Of a stretch of 47,463 bases of DNA, positions 9,607-18,151 are shown in pieces. The notes beneath the pieces were generated by a model that saw only the letters and a list, made by a program, of their open reading frames with translations, searched no databases and was not told where the DNA came from. A program made the position numbers and the translations under genes. This DNA comes from Xanthobacteraceae bacterium (lineage in GTDB: Bacteria > Pseudomonadota > Alphaproteobacteria > Rhizobiales > Xanthobacteraceae), in assembly GCA_022841625.1 (NCBI GenBank), contig JALHRD010000037.1, positions 1 to 47,463 on the forward strand. The letters run 5' to 3'. Every line of letters starts with the position of its first letter. The first letter of the stretch is position 1.

Positions 9607-11487
9607 ATGTTTTCGCGCTTCGAACGTTTCCTCAAGCCGACGGCGGTTCCCGATCATCCGGAGCCGCCGGCTGGATTGCTGGCCTTCCTGTGGCATTTTG
9701 CGCGGCAGGCCAAGCCGCTGTTCATCGCATTGTTCGTGGTCGAATTCTTCGTGGCGATCACCGACGCGGCGATCCCTTATTTTATGGGGAAGATCGTCAC
9801 CTATGTGTCGCAGATCCCGCCCGACCGCTTCCTCGCCGAAACCTGGCCGTGGCTCCTTGGCATGCTGCTGATCGTTCTGGTGGCGCGGCCCGCTGTCGCG
9901 CTGGCGCGCTATCTCATTACCAATCAGGCGATCGCGGCGCCGTTCTCCAGCCTGATCCGCTGGCAGGCGCATTGGCATGTGGTGCGCCAGAGCTGGGCAT
10001 TCTTCCAGAACGACTTCGCCGGCCGCATCTCCAACCGCGTGATGCAGACCGGACCGGCGGTGCGCCAGACTTTGGTCTCGTCGGTGACCGCGGTCTGGTA
10101 CGTCCTGATCTACGGCATCACCGCACTGGTGATGACCGCGGCAGCGGATTGGTGGCTCACGGTTCCGATCCTGGGCTGGTTTGCCGGCTACATTGCGCTG
10201 CTGTGGTACTTCGTGCCGCGCATGCGCGACCGCTCCAAGGTCAATTCCGAAGCGCGTTCGGCGCTGATGGGCCGCATTGTCGACAGCTACACCAATATCC
10301 TCACAGTGAAATTATTCGCGCGCCCGCGCGACGAAGACAATTACGTGCGCGACGCGGTCGACCGCCATGTCGACGTGTTCCTGGCCGCGCAGCGGCTGCT
10401 CACCATGTTCGGCACCATTCTTAATTTTCTCAACGCGCTGTTGATCGCCGGCGCCGGCGCGATGGCGCTGCTGTTGTGGCAGAAGGGCTTGGTCGAGGTC
10501 GGCACCATTGCCATGGTGCTGCCGCTCACGCTGCAACTCACCAATATGTCGCGCCAAATCGCGGTGCAGATCACCGATTTGTTCGAGGAAGTCGGCATCG
10601 TGCAGGAAGGCATGATGACCATCGCGCGCCCTCTGCAACTCACCGATCCGCCCGACGCCAAGCCGCTGGTGGTGAAAGACGGCGCCATCGCATTCGACAA
10701 TGTGCGCTTCGGCTATGGCCGCAAGACCTCCATTCGCGACGACGGCCGGCCCTATTCGGTGCTTGACGGTTTTTCGCTCACCGTGCGGCCGGGCGAAAAG
10801 ATCGGCCTGGTCGGCCGCTCCGGCGCCGGCAAATCGACCGTGGTCAATCTGCTGCTGCGCTTCTTCGACGTCGAAGAAGGCCGCATTACCATCGACGGGC
10901 AAGACATCGCGCGCGCCACGCAGGAATCGCTGCGCGCGCAGATTTCGGTCGTCACCCAGGATACTTCGCTGCTGCATCGCTCGATCCGCGAGAACATCCG
11001 CTATGGCAAGCCGGATGCGACCGACGCTGAAATCCTGCGCGCCGCCCGCCTTGCCCATGCCGACGAATTCATCGACCTCTTGGAAGACTGGCGCGGCCGC
11101 ACCGGCTATGACGCGCAGGTCGGCGAGCGCGGCGTCAAACTGTCCGGCGGCCAGCGTCAGCGCATCGCGATTGCCCGCGTCATCCTCAAGAATGCGCCGA
11201 TCCTGGTGCTCGACGAAGCCACCTCCGCGCTCGATAGCGAGGTCGAGGCCGCGATCCAGCAGAGCCTCGACACGCTGATGGCCGGCAAGACCGTGATCGC
11301 AATCGCGCACCGGCTGTCCACCATCGCCCGCATGGACCGGCTGATCATTCTCGATCATGGCCGCATCGTGGAACAAGGCGCGCATGATGAATTGCTGCGC
11401 CTGAACGGCCATTATGCCGCGCTATGGCAACGGCAGTCCGGCGGATTCCTGCTCGACACCACCGACACGCCACAGGCGGCGGAGTAG
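9607..11487 (+). CDS. ABC exporter, fused permease and ATPase
   Basis: A 626-residue half-transporter: six transmembrane helices in residues ~35-320 (type I exporter fold), then a nucleotide-binding domain with Walker A GRSGAGKS (about 403-410), signature LSGGQRQR (about 512), Walker B ILVLDEATSALD (about 533) and the H-loop histidine in IAIAHRLSTIARMDR. It acts as a homodimer or heterodimer in the inner membrane, exporting a lipid, peptide or drug; the substrate cannot be told. A methyltransferase pseudogene starts five bases after the stop. A degenerate copy of this gene's last ~70 bases recurs at 12525-12602. Confidence 0.92.
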   Translation: MFSRFERFLKPTAVPDHPEPPAGLLAFLWHFARQAKPLFIALFVVEFFVAITDAAIPYFMGKIVTYVSQIPPDRFLAETWPWLLGMLLIVLVARPAVALARYLITNQAIAAPFSSLIRWQAHWHVVRQSWAFFQNDFAGRISNRVMQTGPAVRQTLVSSVTAVWYVLIYGITALVMTAAADWWLTVPILGWFAGYIALLWYFVPRMRDRSKVNSEARSALMGRIVDSYTNILTVKLFARPRDEDNYVRDAVDRHVDVFLAAQRLLTMFGTILNFLNALLIAGAGAMALLLWQKGLVEVGTIAMVLPLTLQLTNMSRQIAVQITDLFEEVGIVQEGMMTIARPLQLTDPPDAKPLVVKDGAIAFDNVRFGYGRKTSIRDDGRPYSVLDGFSLTVRPGEKIGLVGRSGAGKSTVVNLLLRFFDVEEGRITIDGQDIARATQESLRAQISVVTQDTSLLHRSIRENIRYGKPDATDAEILRAARLAHADEFIDLLEDWRGRTGYDAQVGERGVKLSGGQRQRIAIARVILKNAPILVLDEATSALDSEVEAAIQQSLDTLMAGKTVIAIAHRLSTIARMDRLIILDHGRIVEQGAHDELLRLNGHYAALWQRQSGGFLLDTTDTPQAAE

Positions 11488-11491
11488 TGCG

Positions 11492-11824
11492 GTGCCGGAC
11501 CAACGGTTCAGTCAATCCGAGCTGGCCGTTGTCCGTCGCGCCTTCGCTCGCCAGATAATGGCGCTTGCCGGCGTGCAGGATGAGCGCGTGGAGCGAGCGT
11601 TCGCCACCGTCCGACGCGAGGATTTTCTGGGCTCTGAACCCTGGCAATTTGTGCGACGACCGCCAGTGCCGGCTTTGCAACGGAACGACCCGGCCTGCAT
11701 CTATCAGGACGTGGTGATTGCCCTGCAGCCAGGCCGCGGTGTGAACAACGGTAGTCCTTCGTTGCACGCGCGGATGCTACACGATCTGGCGGTCGAGCCC
11801 CGGCGCGCTGCTCGTTCAGTTTGA
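11492..11824 (+). pseudogene. pcm: Truncated protein-L-isoaspartate O-methyltransferase
   Basis: A GTG at 11492 opens a frame of 110 residues whose start is the N-terminal region of the isoaspartyl methyltransferase family: VVRRAFARQIMALAGVQDER, VERAFATVRREDFLG, and the loop NNGSPSLHARMLHDLAVEP. In intact enzymes that loop leads directly into the S-adenosylmethionine-binding motif (roughly VLHIGAGTGYYT). Here the frame reads EPRRAARSV and stops, and I find no SAM-binding motif in any frame downstream. The enzyme repairs isoaspartyl residues; this remnant could not bind SAM. Its position five bases after the ABC gene suggests it was once cotranscribed. Confidence 0.75.
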
Positions 11825-11883
11825 TACGGGCCGTTGCCGTACTCGTCCAACTCATCGACGGCGACATGGAGTGAACCGCACGA

Positions 11884-12189
11884 TCAGAACTCAATCGCGT
11901 CCAGATCGCGCGCGCCGTGCAGGACTCGCACGATTTCAATGAATGTATCGTTGACGCAGTAGAATACGATCCAAGACATGACGCCAACGCTGCGTATGTT
12001 CGCCTTCAATTCAGATCGTTCGCGTCCCATTTTTGGGCGCGTCGCAATGAGTCTGCACACGCGCTCGATCTCGTCCAGAACTCGGTCCGCAGCGTTAGGA
12101 TTGCGTTCCGCGATGTAAAGCCAAATCTCGATGAGGTCGGCCCGCGCTTTCCGCGATCGGCGGATCGCAAGAGGACCGTCCGGACTCAT
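11884..12189 (-). CDS. parE: ParE-type toxin of a type II toxin-antitoxin pair
   Basis: A 101-residue RelE/ParE-superfamily protein. LAIRRSRKARADLIEIWLYI is the usual N-terminal strand-helix, followed by ERNPNAADRVLDEIERVCRLIATRP and RPKMGRERSEL, and the C-terminal strands VMSWIVFYCVNDTFIEIVRVLHGARDL. ParE members poison DNA gyrase while RelE members cleave mRNA on the ribosome; the sequence fits ParE better. Its start overlaps the antitoxin stop by four bases (ATGA), the usual translational coupling. Confidence 0.88.
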   Translation of the reverse strand: MSPDGPLAIRRSRKARADLIEIWLYIAERNPNAADRVLDEIERVCRLIATRPKMGRERSELKANIRSVGVMSWIVFYCVNDTFIEIVRVLHGARDLDAIEF

Positions 12190-12470
12190 TCAGCAGTTTT
12201 GCGGGCGGCAAGCAGCGCCCGGCCCTCGCGTTTGATCTGTTCGAATTCGTCAGAGGCCATTTCCTCGGAGCCTGATGCAAATCCTTCGCCGATTAACTCT
12301 CGAAGTCGCTCCAGTTTCGCAGCTCGGATTTTCTGCTTGACCTGCCAGTCTTGCAAAGCGTCGATAATTACGTCGCTTTCCACGGCATATCTTTCGCCAT
12401 CGACCGCGTCGCGGACCGACCTGGACAATTCGGGCGGGAGCAGAATGGACAACTTGTCGAATTCAGCCAT
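12186..12470 (-). CDS. parD: ParD-type antitoxin
   Basis: A 94-residue protein located first in the pair. The N-terminus FDKLSILLPPELSRSVRDAVDGERYAVESDVIIDALQDW fits the ribbon-helix-helix DNA-binding fold of ParD, and the charged C-terminal tail (EEMASDEFEQIKREGRALLAARK) is where ParD wraps its toxin. It would neutralise the ParE downstream and repress its own promoter. GGAG lies eight bases before the ATG. The pair sits between two degraded gene remnants. Confidence 0.87.
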   Translation of the reverse strand: MAEFDKLSILLPPELSRSVRDAVDGERYAVESDVIIDALQDWQVKQKIRAAKLERLRELIGEGFASGSEEMASDEFEQIKREGRALLAARKTAE

Positions 12471-12834
12471 CAGCGACTCCGTCGTCGGTAGCCGCGCAGG
12501 TTAGCATGGGATCGACGGTAGGTCTCGCGTCCGTTCGATACGCCCCGCTTTGGCCGTCCGGCGGATCTCGACCCCGGCGAACCGGCACAGGCGGCGGAGT
12601 AGCGCCCATTAGCCGCTCCAGACGCCGAATAGGCGCCGATCGGCAGAGAATTCCGTGCTGGCGCCGCGACCGCCACTAGCACGTTCGTTTCGACCGCCTT
12701 TTCAAAAACAGAACGAGATTTTTAATTGCGGCAACCACCCTTCAACACATTGCGTTGACACGACAAATGGCACAGTTACAGGCGTCGGAACGGTCTCAAT
12801 CGTCCCCCGACCGATCCATTGACGTGAGGGTGTT
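12471..12834. other. Non-coding gap with degraded exporter 3' end
   Basis: About 360 bases without an intact gene. It holds the parD promoter side, a degenerate echo of the ABC exporter's 3' end (12525-12602) and, at 12755-12760, a TTGACA that could be a -35 box for the YeeE/YedE gene; no good -10 follows it at the usual distance. Confidence 0.5.
12525..12602 (+). pseudogene. Degenerate copy of the ABC exporter C-terminus
   Basis: CACAGGCGGCGGAGTAG occurs at 11471-11487 (the exporter's last codons and stop) and identically at 12586-12602. Alignment extends upstream with gaps: TACGCCCCGCTTTGG against TATGCCGCGCTATGG, then TCCGGCGGAT and CTCGAC in the same order. This is a remnant of a second, tandem copy or paralogue of the exporter, now reduced to about 75 bases with small deletions. 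It is non-functional. Confidence 0.6.
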
Positions 12835-13917
12835 ATGGCGGCAGCGGTTCCGGAAATCGTGCTCTATGCAGGGTTCCTGATCGGCGCGGCGTTCGGCGCG
12901 GTCGGCCTATTGAGCGGATTTTGCCTGCTGAGCGGCCTGCGCAATTGGTGGACCGAAGGCGACGGCCGCGGCATCCGCGCCTTCGCGCTGGCGCTGGCGG
13001 TCGCGATTGTCGGCACTCAGATTCTGAGCGCCAGCGGCCTCGTCGATCTCGGCAAGTCGCTTTATCTGCAACCGTCGTTCTCCCCGAGCTTGCTACTGAT
13101 CGGTGGTTTGCTGTTCGGCTATGGCATGGTGCTGGCCAATGGCTGCGCCTCGCGCGCGCTGGTTCTGCTCGGGCGCGGTAATCTGCGCTCGCTGGTGGTG
13201 ATCCTGGTCATTGGCGTCGCCGCGCAAGCGACCCTCAAGGGCGTGCTCGCGCCGGCGCGCGTTGCGTTCCTGAACTGGTCGGCGCAATCGTCGTCGACCA
13301 TTTCGCTGCCCGCCGCGCTGGCGACGCTTGGCCTGGATGCCGGCATTGCCCAGGCGCTTGCGGTTGTCGCGGTGAGCGGCGCGCTTTTGGTGTTTGCGCT
13401 GACGCACGCGGGATTTAAGCAAGCACCGGGACAGATCGCGGCCGGCGTCGCGGTCGGCCTGCTGGTCTGCTTGGGCTGGTTTGCGACCGGCTATCTCGGC
13501 GCCGACGACTTCAATCCGGCGCCGGTCACGACGCTGACTTTCATCTCGCCGATCGGCGATACCGTGCAATACGCGATGCTGCCGACCGCTCTATCGTTGA
13601 ACTTTGGCATCGCGCTGGCGATCGGCACCCTCGCCGGCAGTTTCCTGGCTGCCTTGTTCGCGCGCCGCTTCCAGCCCGAAGGCTTTAGTTCGCGACAGCA
13701 AATGCTGCGCTCGATCGGCGGCGCGGCGCTGATGGGCATTGGCGGCGCATTGGCCTATGGCTGCTCGATCGGGCAAGGATTGACCGGGCTCTCGACCCTC
13801 GCATTGCCCTCGCTTATCGCGGTGACCGGGATAATCCTCGGCGCCGCGGCCGGCTTGCGCGGCCCGATCCGCGTGCCGGCGCTGCCGCGCACCACCACTG
13901 CCAAGGCCGACGTATAA
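12835..13917 (+). CDS. YeeE/YedE family (DUF395) membrane transporter
   Basis: A 360-residue inner-membrane protein with about nine to ten hydrophobic segments. It carries the two signature half-repeats of the family, each with a cysteine: FGYGMVLANGCASRALVLLG near residue 105 and ALAYGCSIGQGLTGLS near residue 305. YeeE from other bacteria takes up thiosulfate through such cysteines, and relatives handle selenium or other sulfur species. GAGG six bases ahead supports this ATG. The nearby SfnG-like monooxygenase hints at sulfur metabolism, but that link is inference. Confidence 0.85.
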   Translation: MAAAVPEIVLYAGFLIGAAFGAVGLLSGFCLLSGLRNWWTEGDGRGIRAFALALAVAIVGTQILSASGLVDLGKSLYLQPSFSPSLLLIGGLLFGYGMVLANGCASRALVLLGRGNLRSLVVILVIGVAAQATLKGVLAPARVAFLNWSAQSSSTISLPAALATLGLDAGIAQALAVVAVSGALLVFALTHAGFKQAPGQIAAGVAVGLLVCLGWFATGYLGADDFNPAPVTTLTFISPIGDTVQYAMLPTALSLNFGIALAIGTLAGSFLAALFARRFQPEGFSSRQQMLRSIGGAALMGIGGALAYGCSIGQGLTGLSTLALPSLIAVTGIILGAAAGLRGPIRVPALPRTTTAKADV

Positions 13918-14170
13918 AGTCGCGTCAGGCGCCCGCGGCCCCGCGCGAACCGCGCCATCGCCCGGGCTTTCGCCTTTTCGGCCTCGACATCGCGATTCCG
14001 CGGCGGAGCGGTCGTCTGCAACGACGCCTACAGGCGTGCGGCGGCGGACTGGACAAGCGCGTCATACCTCACCGGCACGTTGGCCGGCGTCAAATAGTCC
14101 AATGAGACAAACCCGACCGGCGATGCTAACATTTCATTCGAAGGCCGCGACTTCATTTAGGATAGAAATC

Positions 14171-15202
14171 ATGCGCAATGTCGTGCGAACAACCTCCATC
14201 ATCGCAGCCGCAGCGCTGTTTGCGGGCGTCGTTGCCGCGCACGCCCAAACGCCCGAGGAATTCTACAGAGGCCGCCAATTGACCATGATCGTCTATTCGC
14301 CGGCCGGCTCCGCCTACGACATTTATGCGCGTGTGCTGACCCGCCACATGGGCAAGCACATTCCCGGCAATCCGACTTTCGTTCATCAATATGTGGTCGG
14401 CGCCGGCGGGCTCAAAGCCATCGAGACGCTGTATCGGATCGCGCCGAAGGACGGCAGCGTGATGGGCACGGTCGGACGCGGCCTGCCGTTCGAGCCGTTC
14501 CTGGGCCGCAACGAACTTAAATACGATCCGCTCAAGCTCACCTGGATCGGCAGCATGAACCGCGAGGCCACGCTCGCGATGTCATGGCATACCGTCAAGG
14601 TAAAGACCTTCGAGGATCTCAAAACCACCGAGCTCTTGGTTCCCGGCACCGGCGCCGGCGCGGATTCCGAAATCATTCCGCATGCCTTCAACAATCTGGC
14701 CGGCACCAAATTCAAGATCATTTCCGGCTATCGCAACACCACCGACGCAGCGCTTGCCATGGAGCGCGGCGAGATCGAAGGCCTCGCCTACTGGTCGTGG
14801 AGCGCGCTCAAATCGGTACAGCCGACCTGGGTGCGTGATAAGAAGGTTAACCTCTTGTTCCACACCGGCGCCAAACCGGTACCCGAGCTTCCCGATGTGC
14901 GGATGATCCGCAGACTGGTCGACAATCCGATCGACCGGCAAGCGCTGGAGTTCCTGCTGGCGCGAGAAATTCTCGGCCGCCCGTTCCTCGCGCCGCCGGA
15001 CCTGCCGCCCGAACGCGCCGCGGTCCTGCGATCGGCCTTTGCCGCAACCTTGCGTGATCCTGAATTTCTGAAGGACGTCGAGAAAGCCAAGCTCGACGTC
15101 GATCTGGTGACCGGCGCCGAAGTCGACACCGTTCTCAAGACCGCCGCCTCAGCGCCGATCGACGTCGTCAACCGGCTCAAAGACGCGCTCGCGCGCAAGT
15201 AA
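14171..15202 (+). CDS. TctC/Bug-like periplasmic substrate-binding protein
   Basis: A 343-residue exported protein with signal peptide MRNVVRTTSIIAAAALFAGVVAAHAQ (in two hydrophobic stretches, cleavage near residue 25). FYRGRQLTMIVYSPAGSAYD matches the first strand and ligand loop of the divergent TctC branch, and GAGGLKAIETLYRIAPKDGSVMG the second. AGGA lies nine bases before the ATG. The stop is seven bases from the start of the flavin monooxygenase gene, whose ribosome-binding site overlaps this stop, so the two are probably cotranslated. The ligand may therefore be the monooxygenase substrate. Confidence 0.83.
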   Translation: MRNVVRTTSIIAAAALFAGVVAAHAQTPEEFYRGRQLTMIVYSPAGSAYDIYARVLTRHMGKHIPGNPTFVHQYVVGAGGLKAIETLYRIAPKDGSVMGTVGRGLPFEPFLGRNELKYDPLKLTWIGSMNREATLAMSWHTVKVKTFEDLKTTELLVPGTGAGADSEIIPHAFNNLAGTKFKIISGYRNTTDAALAMERGEIEGLAYWSWSALKSVQPTWVRDKKVNLLFHTGAKPVPELPDVRMIRRLVDNPIDRQALEFLLAREILGRPFLAPPDLPPERAAVLRSAFAATLRDPEFLKDVEKAKLDVDLVTGAEVDTVLKTAASAPIDVVNRLKDALARK

Positions 15203-15209
15203 GGCTGCG

Positions 15210-16253
15210 ATGCAATTCGGTCTTTATGCCCCAATTCCAATGGCGACGGTCGGCTCGCCGGAAGTCGCCCAAGCCGTCACCGAGGCACTCGCACCACTGC
15301 CGCCGGGACGGCTCGATGCGCAATTCGACCTCGGCGTCGAGCTGCTGCAAGCGGCCGACGATGTCGGCTTTGAACTGGTGCTGTTCGCCGAACGGCATCT
15401 CGGTTACGACCTCTCCGCCTGGATCATGGCGAGCGCGATTGCCTCGCGGCTCAAGCGCATTCGGGCGCTGGTCGCGGTGCATCCCGGGCTGTGGGATCCG
15501 GTGATGATCGGCAAGCTTGCGGTTTCGCTCGACCGCATCTGCCGCGGGCGCATGGCGATCAACGTCGTCAACGGCTGGTTCGATGAGGAGTTCCGCATGT
15601 TCGGCGGAACGGTTCTGCAGGGCGAGGAGCGCTATCGGCGCACCACCGAATTCATCGACATTCTGCGCGGACTATGGGCGAACGAGACATTTTCTTACGA
15701 CGGCCAGTTCTACAAGATCGACAAGGGCCAACTCCTGCTTAAGCCGGCGTCGCCGGCGCTGCCGGAAATCTATTCGGTCAGCCGCAGCGACCGCGGCCGC
15801 GATTTCATCGCCGCGCATTGCGACTGGTGGTTTGTCGATTTTCCCAAGACCGCCGAAACCACCGACGACACCGTGCGCGGCATCGAAGACGCCATCGCCG
15901 ACATGAACCGCCGCACCGCCGCTCTCGGCCGTAAGGTGCGTTACGCACTCAACCCGTTTGTCGCGCTGGGCAAGAACCAACAGGAAGCCTTCGACAAGAC
16001 CCTCCAGCAAATCTTCGCCTTCGATCCCGATCCGGACACCCGCAAGATCGAAAGCCGAATGCTGCCGGCGACCAAAGCCGGCCTCATCGGCGCGCCGGAT
16101 GCGGTGCTGCGGCAATTGCGACGGTTTGAAAATCTCGGGATCGAACTGATCCTCTGCAAGATGATCCCGAATGTCGACAACATCCGACACATTGCCGGCG
16201 AGATCATCGCACCGATGCACGCCGGCGCATCGGCGCTGTCGAAGGCCGGCTGA
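15210..16253 (+). CDS. LLM-class flavin-dependent monooxygenase, SfnG-like
   Basis: A 347-residue TIM-barrel of the luciferase-like family that uses reduced FMN and oxygen. The segment INVVNGWFDEEFRMFGG, then ERYRRTTEFIDILRGLW and FYKI, follows closely the pattern of dimethyl-sulfone monooxygenase SfnG and its relatives (alkanesulfonate monooxygenases are more distant). It would cleave a C-S bond in an organosulfur compound, with reduced flavin supplied by a separate reductase that is not seen here. It lies directly behind a substrate-binding protein gene and near a YeeE/YedE transporter. Family is secure; the organosulfur substrate is inference. Confidence 0.85.
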   Translation: MQFGLYAPIPMATVGSPEVAQAVTEALAPLPPGRLDAQFDLGVELLQAADDVGFELVLFAERHLGYDLSAWIMASAIASRLKRIRALVAVHPGLWDPVMIGKLAVSLDRICRGRMAINVVNGWFDEEFRMFGGTVLQGEERYRRTTEFIDILRGLWANETFSYDGQFYKIDKGQLLLKPASPALPEIYSVSRSDRGRDFIAAHCDWWFVDFPKTAETTDDTVRGIEDAIADMNRRTAALGRKVRYALNPFVALGKNQQEAFDKTLQQIFAFDPDPDTRKIESRMLPATKAGLIGAPDAVLRQLRRFENLGIELILCKMIPNVDNIRHIAGEIIAPMHAGASALSKAG

Positions 16254-16292
16254 TCGCGCCGTGCCACGCAAGAGAGCACCCAAGAGCCGCCG

Positions 16293-16970
16293 GTGAGCGA
16301 ACCCATCACCATTGCCATCGCCGACGACGTGCGTGTGTCCGGCCTGTTGCAGGCGCCACGCGACGCACGCGCCGGCTATGTGCTGGCGCATGGCGCCGGC
16401 GCGGGCATGAATCACGCCGTCATGGCGGCGGTCGCCGACGAACTGAGCGCGCGAAACATCGCCACCCTGCGTTATCAGTTTCCTTACATGGAAAAGGGAA
16501 GCAAGCGGCCCGATCCGCCCAAACGCGCGCATGCCGCGGTACGCGCCGCGGTCGACGAAGCGGCGCGGCGTCTGCCGCGGCTTGCGTTGATCGCCGGCGG
16601 CAAATCGTTCGGCGGCCGCATGACCTCGCAGGCGCAAGCCGCCGCGGCGCTGCCAAACGTCCGCGGCCTGGCGTTCCTCGGCTTTCCGCTGCATCCGGCT
16701 GGCCGACCCGCCCAGGAGCGCGGCCGCCATCTGTTCGACGTTCACGTTCCGATGCTGTTCCTGCAAGGCACGCGCGACCCGCTGGCGGCGCTCGACCAGT
16801 TCAAGCCGATGTGCAAAGCGCTCGGCGCGCGCGCCACGCTTGCGGTTTTGGCCGACGCCGACCATTCGTTCCACGTGCCGGCGCGGACCGGCCGCACGGA
16901 CGCCGATGTCCGCCACGACCTGCTCGATCGGCTTGCCGTCTGGATTGACGCGGTTCTGGCGGCGCAGTAA
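16293..16970 (+). CDS. Alpha/beta hydrolase (KANL3/Tex30-like)
   Basis: A 225-residue small alpha/beta hydrolase starting with GTG. Signatures are LAHGAGAGMNH (oxyanion region), the nucleophile elbow GGKSFGGRM near residue 109, the acid in LQGTRDPL near 162 and the histidine in DADHSFHVP near 190. This layout matches the KANL3/Tex30 group of dienelactone-hydrolase-like proteins, often of unknown substrate. It lies 39 bases after the LLM monooxygenase and could share its transcript. Confidence 0.85.
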   Translation: MSEPITIAIADDVRVSGLLQAPRDARAGYVLAHGAGAGMNHAVMAAVADELSARNIATLRYQFPYMEKGSKRPDPPKRAHAAVRAAVDEAARRLPRLALIAGGKSFGGRMTSQAQAAAALPNVRGLAFLGFPLHPAGRPAQERGRHLFDVHVPMLFLQGTRDPLAALDQFKPMCKALGARATLAVLADADHSFHVPARTGRTDADVRHDLLDRLAVWIDAVLAAQ

Positions 16971-16980
16971 TCGACCCTGC

Positions 16981-17352
16981 ATGCCCAACCCCGTCCTGCA
17001 TAAATATTTCGACCTCGGCGACCGCGCGCTCGCCAATGTCAGCTTGCCATCCGGAGACCGCGTGCTTTTGACAATCCTGCCGGCCGGCTTCGCGGTGCAT
17101 CGCCTGCATTTTTTCGGTATCATTCCGGGCATCTGCCTGTTTGGCGCCAACAAGCCCGGCTACGAGCAGATGACCACCGTTCTGCTGCATGACCTCGCGC
17201 TCCTGCCGCCGCTGCCGCGCGCCAAGGGCCAGCACAAGGACGATCAACCGCCCAACCAACCGCTGTCTCTGTTCACGCGGCTCGCCTTGACCGCGCACGA
17301 TGCCAACGATCTTGTCCGCCTGTTCGAGCGAACCCGCAACACCGTCGGCTGA
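16981..17352 (+). CDS. Hypothetical protein, 123 residues
   Basis: A 123-residue frame starting MPNPVLHKYFDLGDRALANV, ten bases after the hydrolase stop and so probably in the same transcript. I recognise no family. The sequence has a hydrophobic middle (FGIIPGICLFGANKPGYEQM) and a polar, proline-containing loop around residues 80-95, with no signal peptide. It ends one base before the stop of the convergent binding-protein gene. Confidence 0.6.
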   Translation: MPNPVLHKYFDLGDRALANVSLPSGDRVLLTILPAGFAVHRLHFFGIIPGICLFGANKPGYEQMTTVLLHDLALLPPLPRAKGQHKDDQPPNQPLSLFTRLALTAHDANDLVRLFERTRNTVG

Positions 17353-18108
17353 TCAACGCTGCGGCGGCTCCATCGCACTCTTGCGCAAATGCACGGCATT
17401 CTCCGGCGCCGCCATGAACGCGATGAAGCCACGCGCCAGTTCCGGCTGTTTGGAGATGCTCAAGATTCCGACCGAAAAGTACAGATACTCCTGCAAGTCG
17501 CCCGGCAACGGCCCGATATATTCGGCGCCCGCCACCGGCACGATCGCATTCGACTGCTGCATGCCGATCTCGACCTCGCCCTTGGCAATGAACACCGCGA
17601 CCGGCGTGCCTTCGAGATAACGCACTTTGTCTTTGATCTGGTCAAAAATGCCAAGCCGCTGCAAGCCGCGTTCGGCAATCAACCCGCTGCCGCTTTTGGA
17701 ATAGCCGATCGATTTAGCTTTGAGCATGGTCGCCTTGAACGCTTCGACCGTGCCGATGTCAGGTTTCGGCGCGCCCTGCTTGATGGCGACGCCAACTCCG
17801 GCGCGGGTAAATTCGACAACGCTGCCGGCCACGACCTTGCCCTGCTTGATCAGCCCGTCGAAGGCGTCGGAAAAATTCGCAACGATGTCGCCGGGCTCAT
17901 TGCTATTGAGCGCCTTCGGCAGCGCCGGCCCGATCCGCGCCGCCACCACCACTTTATGCCCGCTGGCCTTCTCATAGGCGGCGGCAAGATCGGTCACCCC
18001 CGACAGCGAACCCATCGAGGTGAAGATGGTGATTTCAGCGGCTTGCGGCATGGTTGCTACCGAGAGACTCAAGAATGTTCCAATCACTGCGCCCGACAAC
18101 GCTCGCAT
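17353..18108 (-). CDS. ModA-like extracellular solute-binding protein (copy 2)
   Basis: A 251-residue exported protein with signal peptide ending at PQAAE (about residue 24), then ITIFTSMGSLSGVTDLAAAYEKASGHKV, the opening of the molybdate-binding-protein-like family. GYSKSGSGLIAERGLQRLGI and the EIGMQQSNAIVPVAGAEYIGPLP region complete the fold. It is clearly paralogous to the gene just upstream. Neither has a ModBC permease nearby, so it is unlikely to be a molybdate transporter component. The start at 18108 is preceded by GGGGGAG. Confidence 0.85.
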   Translation of the reverse strand: MRALSGAVIGTFLSLSVATMPQAAEITIFTSMGSLSGVTDLAAAYEKASGHKVVVAARIGPALPKALNSNEPGDIVANFSDAFDGLIKQGKVVAGSVVEFTRAGVGVAIKQGAPKPDIGTVEAFKATMLKAKSIGYSKSGSGLIAERGLQRLGIFDQIKDKVRYLEGTPVAVFIAKGEVEIGMQQSNAIVPVAGAEYIGPLPGDLQEYLYFSVGILSISKQPELARGFIAFMAAPENAVHLRKSAMEPPQR

Positions 18109-18151
18109 AAAACTCCCCCAAATATCTTTCGTCCGCAATCCAACCCAGGCG

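Noticed and set aside
12755-12790. Sigma-70 promoter for the YeeE/YedE gene (TTGACA at 12755)
   Set aside because: The -35 box is good, but no acceptable -10 lies 16-18 bases on; kept only as a remark.
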